This document shows positions 25,148 to 34,638 of a stretch of 43,432 bases of DNA, piece by piece; position 1 is the stretch's first letter; each line of letters begins with the position of its first letter. The notes beneath the pieces were generated by a model. The model saw only the letters and a program-made list of their open reading frames with translations, made no database searches and was not told the DNA's origin. The translations under genes were made by a program, and so were the position numbers. The stretch is from Verrucomicrobiota bacterium (lineage in GTDB: Bacteria > Verrucomicrobiota > Verrucomicrobiia > Chthoniobacterales > UBA10450), in the NCBI GenBank assembly GCA_003219695.1, contig QHQA01000016.1, positions 1,416-44,847 of the forward strand. The letters are read 5' to 3'.

Positions 25148-26161
25148 GGAATGGCGAAACATCGACGGAACGCGCCTAGCGCGCGCGACGATTTCCTTGC
25201 CGAGAACCTGCACAGGCTTTTCCACGAGAAGCGAGGCACTGACCGCGCAATAAACACCGCAACCCTGCTGGCACGATTTTTTGTGATAGTTCGCGTACAG
25301 GTCCTCTGGCGTGACATCCATGATGTGCTTGTCCGTGTGCACCATGCTACAAAGCCAAAATTTTCCTTGTGCCGAGACGAAGAATAATTTGTAGCCAGCC
25401 ACGCACGTCCACTCGACGTGCTCGCCTCGTAGAAGGCTGTGCTGATAATTGAGGATCGCCTCGCTCGTGTGAATTTTCTCGCCGTGACGCTTTCGTTCGA
25501 TCATCGAGTCAACGAAGCGCTCGAGTTCCTCGCGCCGACCTCGATCGACGCGAAACCGCTGTAAAGGATCCGCATGCACGAGGCGCACCTCAGTTGGAAT
25601 TCCCCGGGACAAACCGGTCTCCAGCACGGCTTGCGCTTCGGGCAAGGTATCGGCGCAAATCACTCCCGTGATATGCAGACTGATTTTTGAATCGCGAAAA
25701 TAATCGAGCTTCGGCAGAATTGTTTTGAAGGATTTTTTCGTGATTGCACTCGGGGTCATCCGGTCAACGCTGATCTGCATGACTTGCAAGCCGGCGTCTT
25801 CCAGTTCTGCGACAAGTTTACGCGTGAGCAGGAAACCATTGGTCGTCAAACTGGTGGCAAAGCCGAGCTCGCGGCAGTAGCGCACGAGCTTCACGATATC
25901 TGGGTGCGTGAGCGGCTCGCCGCCGACCAGCGCAATGCGCATGGTCCCAAGCTCGCGAATCTTTCGCACCCATTTTTTCAGATCCTCGATGCTCGGATGC
26001 GGCCTGCTATTGTCATATTCGGTGCAATAGGCACAATCGAGGTTGCAACGATCCGTGACGTACAGGCTGCATTGCAGCGGTTTGCGGTCGAGGAGGCGCT
26101 TGCTCGATTCCAAAATGTTGTAGCCTGAAAATTCCCGGGCGATTTTACCAAGAAGCTTCAT
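25019..26161 (-). CDS. Radical SAM protein with C-terminal cysteine cluster
   Basis: 380 residues. CNLDCAYC (residues about 38-45) carries the CxxxCxxC that binds the SAM-cleaving [4Fe-4S] cluster. GGEPLTHPDI and TTNGFLL are also radical SAM landmarks. The C-terminal part has more cysteines (WTC, WLC, CQQGCGVYC), which suggests an auxiliary cluster of the SPASM/twitch kind. The substrate is unknown. The last 45 or so residues are low-complexity and lie antisense to the end of the CDP-alcohol gene. Neighbours concern envelope lipids, so a lipid modification is possible, but there is no direct evidence. Confidence 0.85.
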   Translation of the reverse strand: MKLLGKIAREFSGYNILESSKRLLDRKPLQCSLYVTDRCNLDCAYCTEYDNSRPHPSIEDLKKWVRKIRELGTMRIALVGGEPLTHPDIVKLVRYCRELGFATSLTTNGFLLTRKLVAELEDAGLQVMQISVDRMTPSAITKKSFKTILPKLDYFRDSKISLHITGVICADTLPEAQAVLETGLSRGIPTEVRLVHADPLQRFRVDRGRREELERFVDSMIERKRHGEKIHTSEAILNYQHSLLRGEHVEWTCVAGYKLFFVSAQGKFWLCSMVHTDKHIMDVTPEDLYANYHKKSCQQGCGVYCAVSASLLVEKPVQVLGKEIVARARRVPSMFRHSSSSDVNKATQTAVANPSGAQEMNGSAEGGPSADQRVALRKSA

Positions 26162-26247
26162 GCGATGATGAACGAATCTGCAGCCTACGACAAGTTACCT
26201 GCGAAGCAATCGCGCTTGTGCCAAAACACATGCGGGATCGCGCTGCT

Positions 26248-27324
26248 TTATTGCGCGGCGATTCCGTGCGCGATCCTACTAAAAGACCGTGACGCTCTCC
26301 CCGCTGTCTTTAGATACCAAGGTAGTGTTTTAGCGAGCCCTTCACGGACGCCGTATACCGGTGAAAAACCGAGCAATTCCGAGATTTTTGTGATGTCTGC
26401 CTGAGACTGCCAAATGTCCCCGCTTTGAAACTCCCGGTATGAGGGCTCACAAGCTCCCACATCATGTCCACTCTGGAGCAGCAACTCCTTTAAGATGGAA
26501 AATAGCTCAATCAGGGTTGTTCTTCTATTCAGCGCAACATTATAAACCTGATTGACCGCTTCGGGTTTAGCTGTCGTGGCAGCGAGCAAATTCGCCTGAA
26601 CTGCGTCCGGGACGAATATGAAGTCGCGGCTGGTATCGCCGTTCCCATTCAAAAAAACCGGTTCGCGGTTTATCAGTGCTGCGATCCACTTTGGAATGAC
26701 AGCAGCGTAATCCCCTTCTGGATCCTGGCGCGGTCCAAAAACATTGAAGTACCGAAGACCGATTGTTTCGAATCCATAACACTGGGCAAAGACGTGCGCA
26801 TAGAGTTCGCCCGCATACTTCGTTGCCGCATACGGAGAGAGCGGCCGACCAACCGTGCATTCTGTTTTTAGATGAGCGGGATCGTCGCCATAAGCCGAAC
26901 TACTACTTGCATAAACAAATCGTCGTACCCCCGCATCGCGCGCAGCAACCAGCATGTTTACAAAGCCGTTGACGTTGCTCTTGTTTGTACCAATCGGATC
27001 CTTAAGTGAACGTGCTACCGAAGCAACAGCCGCGTGGTGAAGAACATAATCAACATCTCGACAGACAGACCGACAGGTTTCTAAGTCGCCAGTCGTACCC
27101 TCGATAAGTCGAAACTTAAGCCATCGAGAAGACCCACACAATTGTCGCACATCTTCCAAATTGCGTCGTTTTCCGGTCGAGAAGTCATCCAGTCCAATAA
27201 CTCGTTGATCTAGCATAAGCAGGGTTTCCAGAAGATTGGAGCCGATGAAGCCTGCTACGCCAGTTACAAGCCAAGTTTTCGGTGAGGTAGCCAAATGATT
27301 CTTGAGATCAGCGTAATTGCTCAT
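26248..27324 (-). CDS. NAD-dependent sugar-nucleotide epimerase (WbpP/GalE-like extended SDR)
   Basis: 358 residues. Rossmann motif [10 protein letters not shown] (21-30), catalytic SSS (141-143) and YxxxK with Y165 and K169 (SPYAATK), then [21 protein letters not shown] and SRDFIFVPD. These segments are typical of UDP-N-acetylglucosamine or UDP-glucuronate C4-epimerases (WbpP/TviC group). It would make a sugar nucleotide for cell-surface glycans. The gene lies with glycosyltransferases but on the opposite strand. By eye it is less GC-rich than its surroundings, which could mean transfer. Confidence 0.9.
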   Translation of the reverse strand: MSNYADLKNHLATSPKTWLVTGVAGFIGSNLLETLLMLDQRVIGLDDFSTGKRRNLEDVRQLCGSSRWLKFRLIEGTTGDLETCRSVCRDVDYVLHHAAVASVARSLKDPIGTNKSNVNGFVNMLVAARDAGVRRFVYASSSSAYGDDPAHLKTECTVGRPLSPYAATKYAGELYAHVFAQCYGFETIGLRYFNVFGPRQDPEGDYAAVIPKWIAALINREPVFLNGNGDTSRDFIFVPDAVQANLLAATTAKPEAVNQVYNVALNRRTTLIELFSILKELLLQSGHDVGACEPSYREFQSGDIWQSQADITKISELLGFSPVYGVREGLAKTLPWYLKTAGRASRSFSRIAHGIAAQ

Positions 27325-27822
27325 TCGTGTCAGGAGCGTTTATATCAGGGGGATGTGTTTCGTTGACAACCGCTTTTGGGCAGGTTCCGAGCCAAGACAA
27401 TCGCGGAGATCAGAGTCGGATTGAGCGTTTTCAAGCTCAATTGATTCAGTCGAATGAGCTGACTTTACCAGATGCTGCTCGATTTCCAAATGACAAAAAG
27501 GGCTCGGACGAGCGCGCTCGCAGCGATGAAATCCGTGGCCCAGAAGCTGAGGTCGCCCCCGGATCTGCCACGGGAACCGGGGCGAGCAACACCGATTGCA
27601 CTTGCAAAAGACGATTCGTGGTACAATTGGCAAAAGCAAAGAGGACTTAGGCGGACTGAGCGCCTGAGAGAAAAACTGACTGAGCCGACCTGAGTCGCTG
27701 TCATATATCGCTGAGGAATGAATCTCTTTGATGCGAGCGATGTCTATATTCGTGATGGGCTTCTCGAGTGTGCGTCCGGCGACCACTCGACGGGAAGCCG
27801 TGCTGAAGTCAAAGATCGCCCA
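27325..27822. other. Gene-poor gap; possible small ORF at 27490-27693
   Basis: Between the epimerase (minus) and the GT39 gene (plus) I see no confident gene. A 67-codon frame (ATG 27490 to TGA 27691-27693) encodes a basic peptide beginning MTKRARTSALAAMK and containing DDSWYNWQKQRG. It matches nothing I recognise and has no clear ribosome binding site. The region must contain divergent promoters, but no convincing -35/-10 pair was found. Confidence 0.3.
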
Positions 27823-29364
27823 ATGACCCGCCGCGAATCTCGCTGGATCACCGTTGTGATCATCGCGCTAGTTGTCATCCTGCGCACGCCCACGCTTTTG
27901 TCCTCGCTCTGCCAAGCCGGCCTCACCGATGAGGACTATTATAGTACGATTGCCAGCGACATTTTGGACGGCGGAGCCGTTTACCATACTGCCGTGGATA
28001 CAAAGCCGCCGGGGATATATTATATCTTCGCCGGCGTTTTTCGCGTGGCAGGCAGGAACAACTTCCGGGCGGTGCACATTCTTGCCATCATTGTAGTCGC
28101 AGCCACGGCCCTGGTGGTACGGCGGATTGGCGCGCGTGTGGCTGACGAATGGGCAGGTGCATGGGGTGGCATTGGGTATGCCGTGTTTGTCCACGCCTTC
28201 CTACCGGGGGATACGCTAGCAGCCAACACCGAGATTTTCGCGTCTCTCCTTTTGGCGCTGAGCGTTCTTGCGTTCCTGCAGAGTGAAAAAGAGGCGCGCT
28301 GGGGCTGGATGTTCCTCAGTGGCGCGCTCGTTGGGGCGGCAACACTGATCCGGCAACCTTCCGCCGTGAACGTGGGCGTGATGCTGGCATGTCTCGTGTA
28401 CGCCTGGCTGCTTCTCCGCACTCAGTCATTGGCAAGCGTCGTGCGAGCAGGAAGCGGCATCGTCGCCGGATTCGTCGCCCCGATCGCGGGGCTCGCGCTA
28501 TATTACCTGTCGCAGGGGAACCTGTACGACGCGTATCTGTGGGCGTGGTTGTTTGCCGTTCGCTACGTGGAGTCCGAAACAACAGTCCCGTATGTCCTGA
28601 AACACCTCGTCACGATCCATCTTTTCGTGATGTTGTCGTGGGGTTTGTTGTGGTACTTTGGCATCCGCCAGGTGATTTGGAGTTGGAAATCATTACGACA
28701 CACAAGGACGGGGTCTCTTCCAGCGGTTCTGCTCGTTTTGTGGCTGGGCGTCACCTATCTAACAATCTTTATTGGGTGGCGGTTTCCAGGGCACTATCAT
28801 CTGACAGTACTTCCGCCTCTGTCGATTCTCGCCGGTATGGCGTTCTCGCGTTTTATTGCGCAAAACCGGCGTTCTCCCCACCCGCACTGGGCATTGGTAC
28901 GAACAGGCGTCATTGGCGCAGCGGCCGTACCGGCGATCGTTTATCTAAGCATGGCGTTCTGGCTGCCTAAGCAGACGCTTGATTTTCATCCGATTGTCCA
29001 GGAGATCGTCAAACAGACAAATCCGACCGATCGCATCTTTGTCTGGGGGAGTTACCCGAGACTCTACAGTTTCTCCGGACGTCGCCTTGCGACGCGTTTT
29101 GTTAGCTGCACACATCTCGTCGGCGCTTATGCCAAGCGGCCCAGCGAGATTAAAGCGCGCGGGGAGAGCGTGATTCCGGGAAGCTGGGAGATGTTCAAAG
29201 CGGACTGGGAAGCGCATCCTCCAGTGCTCATTATCGACACGTCGACTTTCGATTCGGACTGGCGAGCGCATCCCATGACCCGGTATCCTGTGCTGCGAGC
29301 ATACCTTGCAGAATATCGTGTGGAGGCCGTGATCAATGGCGCAACCATCTATCGTCGGCTATAA
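27823..29364 (+). CDS. Polytopic membrane glycosyltransferase, GT39/ArnT-like
   Basis: About 513 residues from ATG 27823. The upstream in-frame ATG 27718 would add 35 polar residues and is less likely. The first helix is followed by an acidic periplasmic loop, LTDEDYYSTI, the DE-type catalytic motif of GT39/ArnT-like enzymes. About ten to twelve hydrophobic helices and a soluble C-terminal tail follow. Such enzymes use polyprenyl-phosphate sugars to glycosylate lipids or proteins on the periplasmic side. The next gene, a polyprenyl-phosphate sugar synthase-like GT2, overlaps it by 29 bp and probably supplies the donor. Confidence 0.8.
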   Translation: MTRRESRWITVVIIALVVILRTPTLLSSLCQAGLTDEDYYSTIASDILDGGAVYHTAVDTKPPGIYYIFAGVFRVAGRNNFRAVHILAIIVVAATALVVRRIGARVADEWAGAWGGIGYAVFVHAFLPGDTLAANTEIFASLLLALSVLAFLQSEKEARWGWMFLSGALVGAATLIRQPSAVNVGVMLACLVYAWLLLRTQSLASVVRAGSGIVAGFVAPIAGLALYYLSQGNLYDAYLWAWLFAVRYVESETTVPYVLKHLVTIHLFVMLSWGLLWYFGIRQVIWSWKSLRHTRTGSLPAVLLVLWLGVTYLTIFIGWRFPGHYHLTVLPPLSILAGMAFSRFIAQNRRSPHPHWALVRTGVIGAAAVPAIVYLSMAFWLPKQTLDFHPIVQEIVKQTNPTDRIFVWGSYPRLYSFSGRRLATRFVSCTHLVGAYAKRPSEIKARGESVIPGSWEMFKADWEAHPPVLIIDTSTFDSDWRAHPMTRYPVLRAYLAEYRVEAVINGATIYRRL

Positions 29365-30127
29365 CACGGGACCGGAAATGGCGCCCGCAGCGACATGGTG
29401 GCCGAGCATCTCACTCGTTTATCCCATGTTCAACGAGGAAGAAAACATCGAGCGCGCGGTGTATTTCGCGGAGGCGGTCCTGGCCGACATTACATCCGGT
29501 TACGAGATTCTCATCGTCAATGATGCGAGCACGGATCGATCCCCGGAAATCGCCGACGCACTGGCCCAATCAAACAGTTGCGTAAAGGTATTTCACCACC
29601 AGCGGAATTTGAAGCTGGGCGGCGCGCTTCGCACCGGCTTCAGCAAAGCGACGAAGGAGCTGATCTTTTACTGTGACTCGGATCTCCCTGTGGATCTCCT
29701 GGAGCTGGCCCGAGCAGTGCGTATCATGGAGTTCACGAAGTCTGATATCGTTTCAGCTTTTCGATTCGATCGCACCGCGGAAGGATTCGTCCGCACTCTG
29801 TATTCCGTCGTTTACAATCTTCTCATCCGCTTCCTCTTTCCGGTCCGGGTGAAAGACATCAATTTCTCCTTCAAATTATTTAAGCGAGAGATGCTGGATA
29901 AGATTGCATTGGAATCGGAGGGTTCGTTCATCGACGCGGAGCTGCTCATCAAAAGCAAGTTGCAAGGGTTCAAGATCACCCAATTTGGAGTGGATTATTT
30001 TCCCCGAAATCGCGGCACCTCAACCCTAGCCAGCCCGGATGTGATTATCAAAATGATCCGGGAACTGGTTGCTTTCCGGATGAAGATGCGACGAGATATC
30101 AGAGCGTTCCGAGTTTCTGCGTCTTGA
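29336..30127 (+). CDS. GT2 glycosyltransferase, dolichol/polyprenyl-phosphate mannose synthase-like
   Basis: 263 residues. A GT-A fold enzyme: SLVYPMFNEEENI (about 25-37), VNDASTDRS, HHQRNLKLGGALRTGF and the DSDLPVD metal-binding segment. There is no C-terminal membrane domain, as in soluble DPM1-type proteins. It would load a sugar onto undecaprenyl phosphate for the upstream GT39 enzyme. Start ATG 29336 lies inside the GT39 gene. The stop overlaps the next start (TTGA). Confidence 0.87.
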   Translation: MAQPSIVGYNTGPEMAPAATWWPSISLVYPMFNEEENIERAVYFAEAVLADITSGYEILIVNDASTDRSPEIADALAQSNSCVKVFHHQRNLKLGGALRTGFSKATKELIFYCDSDLPVDLLELARAVRIMEFTKSDIVSAFRFDRTAEGFVRTLYSVVYNLLIRFLFPVRVKDINFSFKLFKREMLDKIALESEGSFIDAELLIKSKLQGFKITQFGVDYFPRNRGTSTLASPDVIIKMIRELVAFRMKMRRDIRAFRVSAS

Positions 30128-30984
30128 AGCGGCTGATTGTAAACGCCGACGATTTGGGACTGACGCCTGGCGTCAACCGCGGGATTGTGCGCGCGTTTCA
30201 AGAGGGAATCGTGACGAGTACCTCGCTACTCGTGACAGGGAGCGCGTTCGAGGATGGCGTCGCGCTGGCGCGAGATTTCCCGGCGCTGGATGTTGGCCTG
30301 CATTTGGCGCTGGTGGAAGAGCAAGCCGTATTGCCGCCCGAGGCGCTCCCGACCCTTGTCCATGGAACCGGACGTCTTCCCGGCACAAAAGGCGAATTCT
30401 TGAAACGTGCGCTGCTCAGGCGAATAAGCTGGGATGAAGTCGAGCGCGAAATCGCGGCCCAGATTGCGCGCTTTCAACAAACCGGACTGAGGCTCTCTCA
30501 TATCGACAGCCACCAGCACCTCCACATGTTCTCGCCTGTTTTCCGAATCGTGACCCGTCTGACGCGCGGGATGGATCGTGTCTGGATTCGCAACTCTGCT
30601 GGCTCTTGGCGAAAACTGCCCAGCGTTCCAACACGGCGATGGTTTCAGCGGCTGGGTTTGAATCTGGTCTGTCGGTGGGCGCGAGGATCAAACAATCCTC
30701 CGGGCCTTCAAATGCCGGATGGCATGTATGGGTTTGAGGTTGGTGGTTGCTTAACTCGCTCTGCGCTTGCACAGATTCTTCGGCAAATTCCTGACGGATT
30801 CTATGAATTGAGTTGCCATCCCGGCGAAGGAGACGAGGAGACCCGCAGGCGTTACGGTCATTGGAGCTATCGATGGGCAGAGGAACTGGAGGCCTTGACG
30901 GCGCCGGAAACACGGTCGCTCCTCCAAGAGCAGAAGATCGAACTAACCTCGTTCGCTCGGGCGCAAGAGACGAGTCTGCGCTAA
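30124..30984 (+). CDS. ChbG/HpnK (YdjC) family carbohydrate deacetylase
   Basis: 286 residues beginning at TTG 30124, which overlaps the stop of the GT2 gene. The metal site is visible as NADDLG (7-12), the GLHLAL histidine near 60, and HIDSHQHLH (126-134). Enzymes of this family remove acetyl groups from N-acetylated sugars; HpnK occurs in hopanoid clusters. With GT39 and GT2 directly upstream it would deacetylate the sugar that is transferred, giving an amino sugar and a positive charge on a surface lipid. The actual acceptor is unknown. Confidence 0.87.
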   Translation: MKRLIVNADDLGLTPGVNRGIVRAFQEGIVTSTSLLVTGSAFEDGVALARDFPALDVGLHLALVEEQAVLPPEALPTLVHGTGRLPGTKGEFLKRALLRRISWDEVEREIAAQIARFQQTGLRLSHIDSHQHLHMFSPVFRIVTRLTRGMDRVWIRNSAGSWRKLPSVPTRRWFQRLGLNLVCRWARGSNNPPGLQMPDGMYGFEVGGCLTRSALAQILRQIPDGFYELSCHPGEGDEETRRRYGHWSYRWAEELEALTAPETRSLLQEQKIELTSFARAQETSLR

Positions 30985-31208
30985 AATCTTAAGGCCCGTG
31001 AGGCGTCTGCTTTGCGAATCGTTGGCCGGCTTCTTTTCTGGGAGTCACGGTTCATAGTCGGGATCAGCCTCATGTAGCGATATTCCCCTCCCGATGCAAA
31101 AAATGGCCGCGGCAATACACTCCCTTGACCGGGCACGTCTTGTGAATTTCAGTCAACTCCTCTCAGCGAGAGTAATTCCGCCGAAAATGAATTACGGCGC
31201 TGTTTCTC

Positions 31209-32795
31209 ATGACACCTAATCTTGAAATTGCCCCAGCAGGCGACCGACTCCGCGAAGAGCAAATAAGCGCGGCCGAAGTTGCGCTCGAAGTTGCGCCTCC
31301 CGTCGTAGATGCGCCGGCGCGCGTGGACTCCACGGGAGTGGAGCTGAAGCGCGGCGCTTTTTTCAACACGATCGCGATGCTGGCGTCTAATTTCCGCGGC
31401 ATATTCACGTTTCTCGTTGCGCGGCTGCTCGGGCCGGCAGCGCTCGGCATATTTTCTGTTGCCTGGTCCACTACTGATATCATCAGCAAGATCGGCGTGC
31501 TTGGTCTCGATAATGCGATCACAACATTCATCGCGCGTTCGGAGGCAGTGGGCGATCACGCGCGGAGCCGGTCTCTTTTTCGAGTGGCCGTGGTGCTGGG
31601 TATTGCGCAGTCCGTTGTCACCGCGCTCGTTGTGATCGTGGCGCTCCGGCTTTTTAACGGACATCTCCACGTGCAACCACAAATGGTTTCCGCGATTTCG
31701 CTCGTTCTCTGCGCGATGCCCGGGCTGGCTCTTTATCGCATCAGCACCGCCATCTCGCGCGGGATGAAGGTAATGCAACACGATATTTACTCACGCGGGA
31801 TGACCGAGCCGGTCGCGACAACGCTGGCGTTCCTGCTCGCAATCGCAGTCGGTTTCAAACAATCCTCGCCGGAAGTAGCTGCAATCCTCGGAACGGCGGC
31901 GTCAGGTCTTATCGCGCTTGTACTGGCCTCATCGTTGTTTCGTCACGTTCCCGCGCAGAGAACTGTACTGTCGCCGTTCAGCGAAGCACGATCGCTGCTC
32001 GCTTATTCGGCTCCCATCAGCATTTACCAATTAATTAACGCGTTCATTGCCAGACTTGATCTCATCCTGCTGGGCTACTTTGTTGGACGCGCGCCCGGAG
32101 CGACGCTTACGACTGTCGGTGTTTACAGTGCAGTCATTGGGACGGCCAATGGTTTGCGAAAGGTGAACCAGGCTTTCAACCCAATTTTCGCGCCGGTGGT
32201 AGCTGGTATGACTGCGACTGGCGACCACGAGATCGCAGCCGCGACCTACGCACGGCTGGCTCAATGGATGCTGTGGATCTTGTTGCCGCTTGTTGCCGTC
32301 CTATCGCTTGCTGGCAGCACGATTCTGCTCATTTATGGTCCGGCGTTTTGGCAAGGCGGCGTTTGGCTGGGCATCGTCGCTTTTGCCAGCGCTACCAATG
32401 CCTTTGTTGCCTTGGGCGAGACGGTGATCATGGTGCAACGGCCACTTCTGAATCTTCTGCATTCGTCGGTTACCTGTGTCGTCGCCGCTGCGGGCCTTCT
32501 GTGGTTAATTCCGCGGTTTGGACCTTTGGGCGCCGCGTTCGGCATTCTTTTGCCTTACGTGGTTCAGGGAATCCTGCGCTATGCGACACTACGATGGGTT
32601 TTTCATTGGAAAGATTCCTGGAGCGACATCAGCCCGCCTCTGATCGCCGCAGGAATCGCGCTTGTTCCTGCTCTGATCTGCCGCGCATTTGTAGGGGGAA
32701 TGGCGGGACAAGTCACCAGCGCCGCAGTTTTCCTAACGGTGTTCGGCCCTCAGTGGTGGCGCCACCACATCCATCGCAAGGAGCCGCATTCTTAG
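31209..32795 (+). CDS. Polysaccharide/oligosaccharide flippase (Wzx/MurJ-like, MOP superfamily)
   Basis: 528 residues. A short cytoplasmic N-terminus (about 1-48) precedes some 12 to 14 hydrophobic helices. RGIFTFLVARLLGPAALGIF is the characteristic start of the polysaccharide-biosynthesis flippase family. It would flip an undecaprenyl-linked glycan or a lipid across the inner membrane. The 224-bp gap upstream (30985-31208) has no gene and no clear promoter that I can defend. The stop overlaps the stop of the convergent glycosyltransferase by 4 bp. Confidence 0.85.
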   Translation: MTPNLEIAPAGDRLREEQISAAEVALEVAPPVVDAPARVDSTGVELKRGAFFNTIAMLASNFRGIFTFLVARLLGPAALGIFSVAWSTTDIISKIGVLGLDNAITTFIARSEAVGDHARSRSLFRVAVVLGIAQSVVTALVVIVALRLFNGHLHVQPQMVSAISLVLCAMPGLALYRISTAISRGMKVMQHDIYSRGMTEPVATTLAFLLAIAVGFKQSSPEVAAILGTAASGLIALVLASSLFRHVPAQRTVLSPFSEARSLLAYSAPISIYQLINAFIARLDLILLGYFVGRAPGATLTTVGVYSAVIGTANGLRKVNQAFNPIFAPVVAGMTATGDHEIAAATYARLAQWMLWILLPLVAVLSLAGSTILLIYGPAFWQGGVWLGIVAFASATNAFVALGETVIMVQRPLLNLLHSSVTCVVAAAGLLWLIPRFGPLGAAFGILLPYVVQGILRYATLRWVFHWKDSWSDISPPLIAAGIALVPALICRAFVGGMAGQVTSAAVFLTVFGPQWWRHHIHRKEPHS

Positions 32796-33688
32796 TGCGA
32801 ATCGAAAACGTCCCAGGCGTCCCCGAAAAATGCGATCGTTTCGTTGTTGTTGTATTGACGTCCGTCAGGAACGTCGTGCAGCGATACAGTCCGGCGCTGC
32901 CGAAGCACGCTCCGCATCATGGCCGATCCAGGCACGACATATCTCTTCACGTTGCGCCTGGCTAGGCATCCACTGATCCAAATATCGTCCATGTAAAATG
33001 CTCCCCGCGGCGCTTGGGAATAATCCCAGAGCGATTCGTCGAAGAACCGCGGTTGGATTAAATAACTTCCGCACCCTGTGACGACCGCTACGGGCTGCGG
33101 TTGGCGGAGTTCTCGCGCGCGAAGCATCCTGGCGTACCGCCAATCCAGAGTTCGCGGCATTGCTGCGCCGCGAAAACAAAGCGCCCCATCGGGTAATTGC
33201 TTGTTGTAATGGAGATAGGTTTCCAGCGCGTCTCGCGGATAAACGCGGTCATCGTCCACCACCATTATCAATGTATCTCCCCTGGCAGCCGCCAACTCTT
33301 CTCGAACGATGGGGATAAACTTCGTCGCCGGTCCCCAATCTCTGCGACAATGCAAAATCCGCAGGCGCGGCAAGCGCGAAACATATTCCGGCACCTCATA
33401 GGGCCGCTGCTCACGAATCGAAAATTTCGGGACCGCCAACACGATCTCATCCGGCGGCCGTGTTTGCCTCAGCAGAGAGCGAATCGTCGGTCCCAGGTTG
33501 CCGATGCGCTCCGGCACTGTTGTAAGGGAAGCAATGACACGGCGACCATCTGACTTGCTTCTGCCTGCCAAAGTTTCACGGATGAAATGGGCTTGTTGCC
33601 GGCGTTTTCTAACGATGGGAAGCAAACGCTTAAGACCCAGTGCACTCAAGATGACAATGAGCGCCGAGATTAGCGCCACCATCGGCAT
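32792..33688 (-). CDS. Glycosyltransferase family A (GT2-like) protein
   Basis: 298 residues. An N-terminal hydrophobic segment (3-18) anchors it to the membrane. IASLTTVPERIGNLGPTIRS, the VDDDRVYP metal-binding DxD, and a DDIWISG acidic segment mark a GT-A glycosyltransferase. Similar proteins occur in capsule and LPS clusters. The acceptor is unknown. ATG 33688 faces the divergent SDR gene across 146 bp (33689-33834), which must contain both promoters. The stop overlaps the convergent flippase stop. Confidence 0.8.
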   Translation of the reverse strand: MPMVALISALIVILSALGLKRLLPIVRKRRQQAHFIRETLAGRSKSDGRRVIASLTTVPERIGNLGPTIRSLLRQTRPPDEIVLAVPKFSIREQRPYEVPEYVSRLPRLRILHCRRDWGPATKFIPIVREELAAARGDTLIMVVDDDRVYPRDALETYLHYNKQLPDGALCFRGAAMPRTLDWRYARMLRARELRQPQPVAVVTGCGSYLIQPRFFDESLWDYSQAPRGAFYMDDIWISGCLARRNVKRYVVPGSAMMRSVLRQRRTVSLHDVPDGRQYNNNETIAFFGDAWDVFDSH

Positions 33689-33834
33689 GGGATCGACAGC
33701 CTAAACCGGTGAGAGTCATCAACACGACTCGCACAGTGCTGAAATTGCCGCGCAGGAGATTCTTGCATCGCAGCGATAGTTAAAATAGGAATCAACGCGT
33801 TAGCAACACTCGACACGAAGCCATTTTCTAAATC

Positions 33835-34638
33835 GTGAAAAAAGTTTTTCTTACCGGCGCGAGCTCCGGCATCGGTCTGGCCATCGCGAAGCTGCTAATT
33901 GCCCAAGGTCACGAGGTTTGGGGCACGTCGCGCAATTTAGAACGCATACCGAAGCTGCCGCGACTACATCCGGTTCGGCTCGACCTGACCGACCCGCATT
34001 CAATTGAAGAGCCATTTAACCAGGCGCTTGCAGAAGCGGGTCATTTCGACGTCGTAATCAATAATGCCGGGAGCGGTCACTTCGGACCGGTTGAGTTTCT
34101 CTCCGGACAAGAAATCGCGAGTCAGTTTCAAATTCTCGTTTTTGGGCAGGTTCAGTTGATGCGGCTGGCCTTGCACATGATGCGGGCACGAAGGGAAGGC
34201 TTAATTATTAACGTGACATCGCTCGCGTCTCGTCTCCCAGTGCCGTTCATGGCCGCTTACAACGCCGCCAAAGCAGCGATGGCGTCATTTACAATGACCA
34301 CCCAGATCGAGCTGGGCGATTCCGGCGTGCGCCTGGTCGATCTTCAACCAGGTGATATTTGCACGGAATTTAACCAGGCGGTGAGTAAGAGCACGCAAGG
34401 CGACCCCTCTTACGACACCAAAGTCGCCAAAACCTGGGACGTCAGCGAGCGTAATATGAAAAAGGCTCCAAAGCCCGATCTTGTCGCTCGCCAGGTTCTC
34501 AAACTGATCAGCGCCGTTCACCCGCCGCCGCGGATAACAGTTGGCGATGCATTTCAATCGAAAATCGCGCCATTGATATTCCGTTTCCTTCCTCAACGCG
34601 TCAGCATTTGGGGACTAAGAAGGTACTACAAAATATGA
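33835..34638 (+). CDS. Classical short-chain dehydrogenase; 3-ketosphinganine reductase candidate
   Basis: 267 residues from GTG 33835. NAD(P) motif TGASSGIG (7-14), NNAG (76-79) and the catalytic S129, Y142, K146 are all present, so it is probably an active reductase. The stop overlaps the start of the cytidylyltransferase-like gene (ATGA 34635-34638), so they are co-translated. A sphingolipid pathway starting from serine palmitoyltransferase needs a ketone reductase, and this is the only classical SDR next to the locus. The family is too broad to prove that role, and known bacterial ceramide reductases (CerR) are a different branch. Confidence 0.88.
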   Translation: MKKVFLTGASSGIGLAIAKLLIAQGHEVWGTSRNLERIPKLPRLHPVRLDLTDPHSIEEPFNQALAEAGHFDVVINNAGSGHFGPVEFLSGQEIASQFQILVFGQVQLMRLALHMMRARREGLIINVTSLASRLPVPFMAAYNAAKAAMASFTMTTQIELGDSGVRLVDLQPGDICTEFNQAVSKSTQGDPSYDTKVAKTWDVSERNMKKAPKPDLVARQVLKLISAVHPPPRITVGDAFQSKIAPLIFRFLPQRVSIWGLRRYYKI

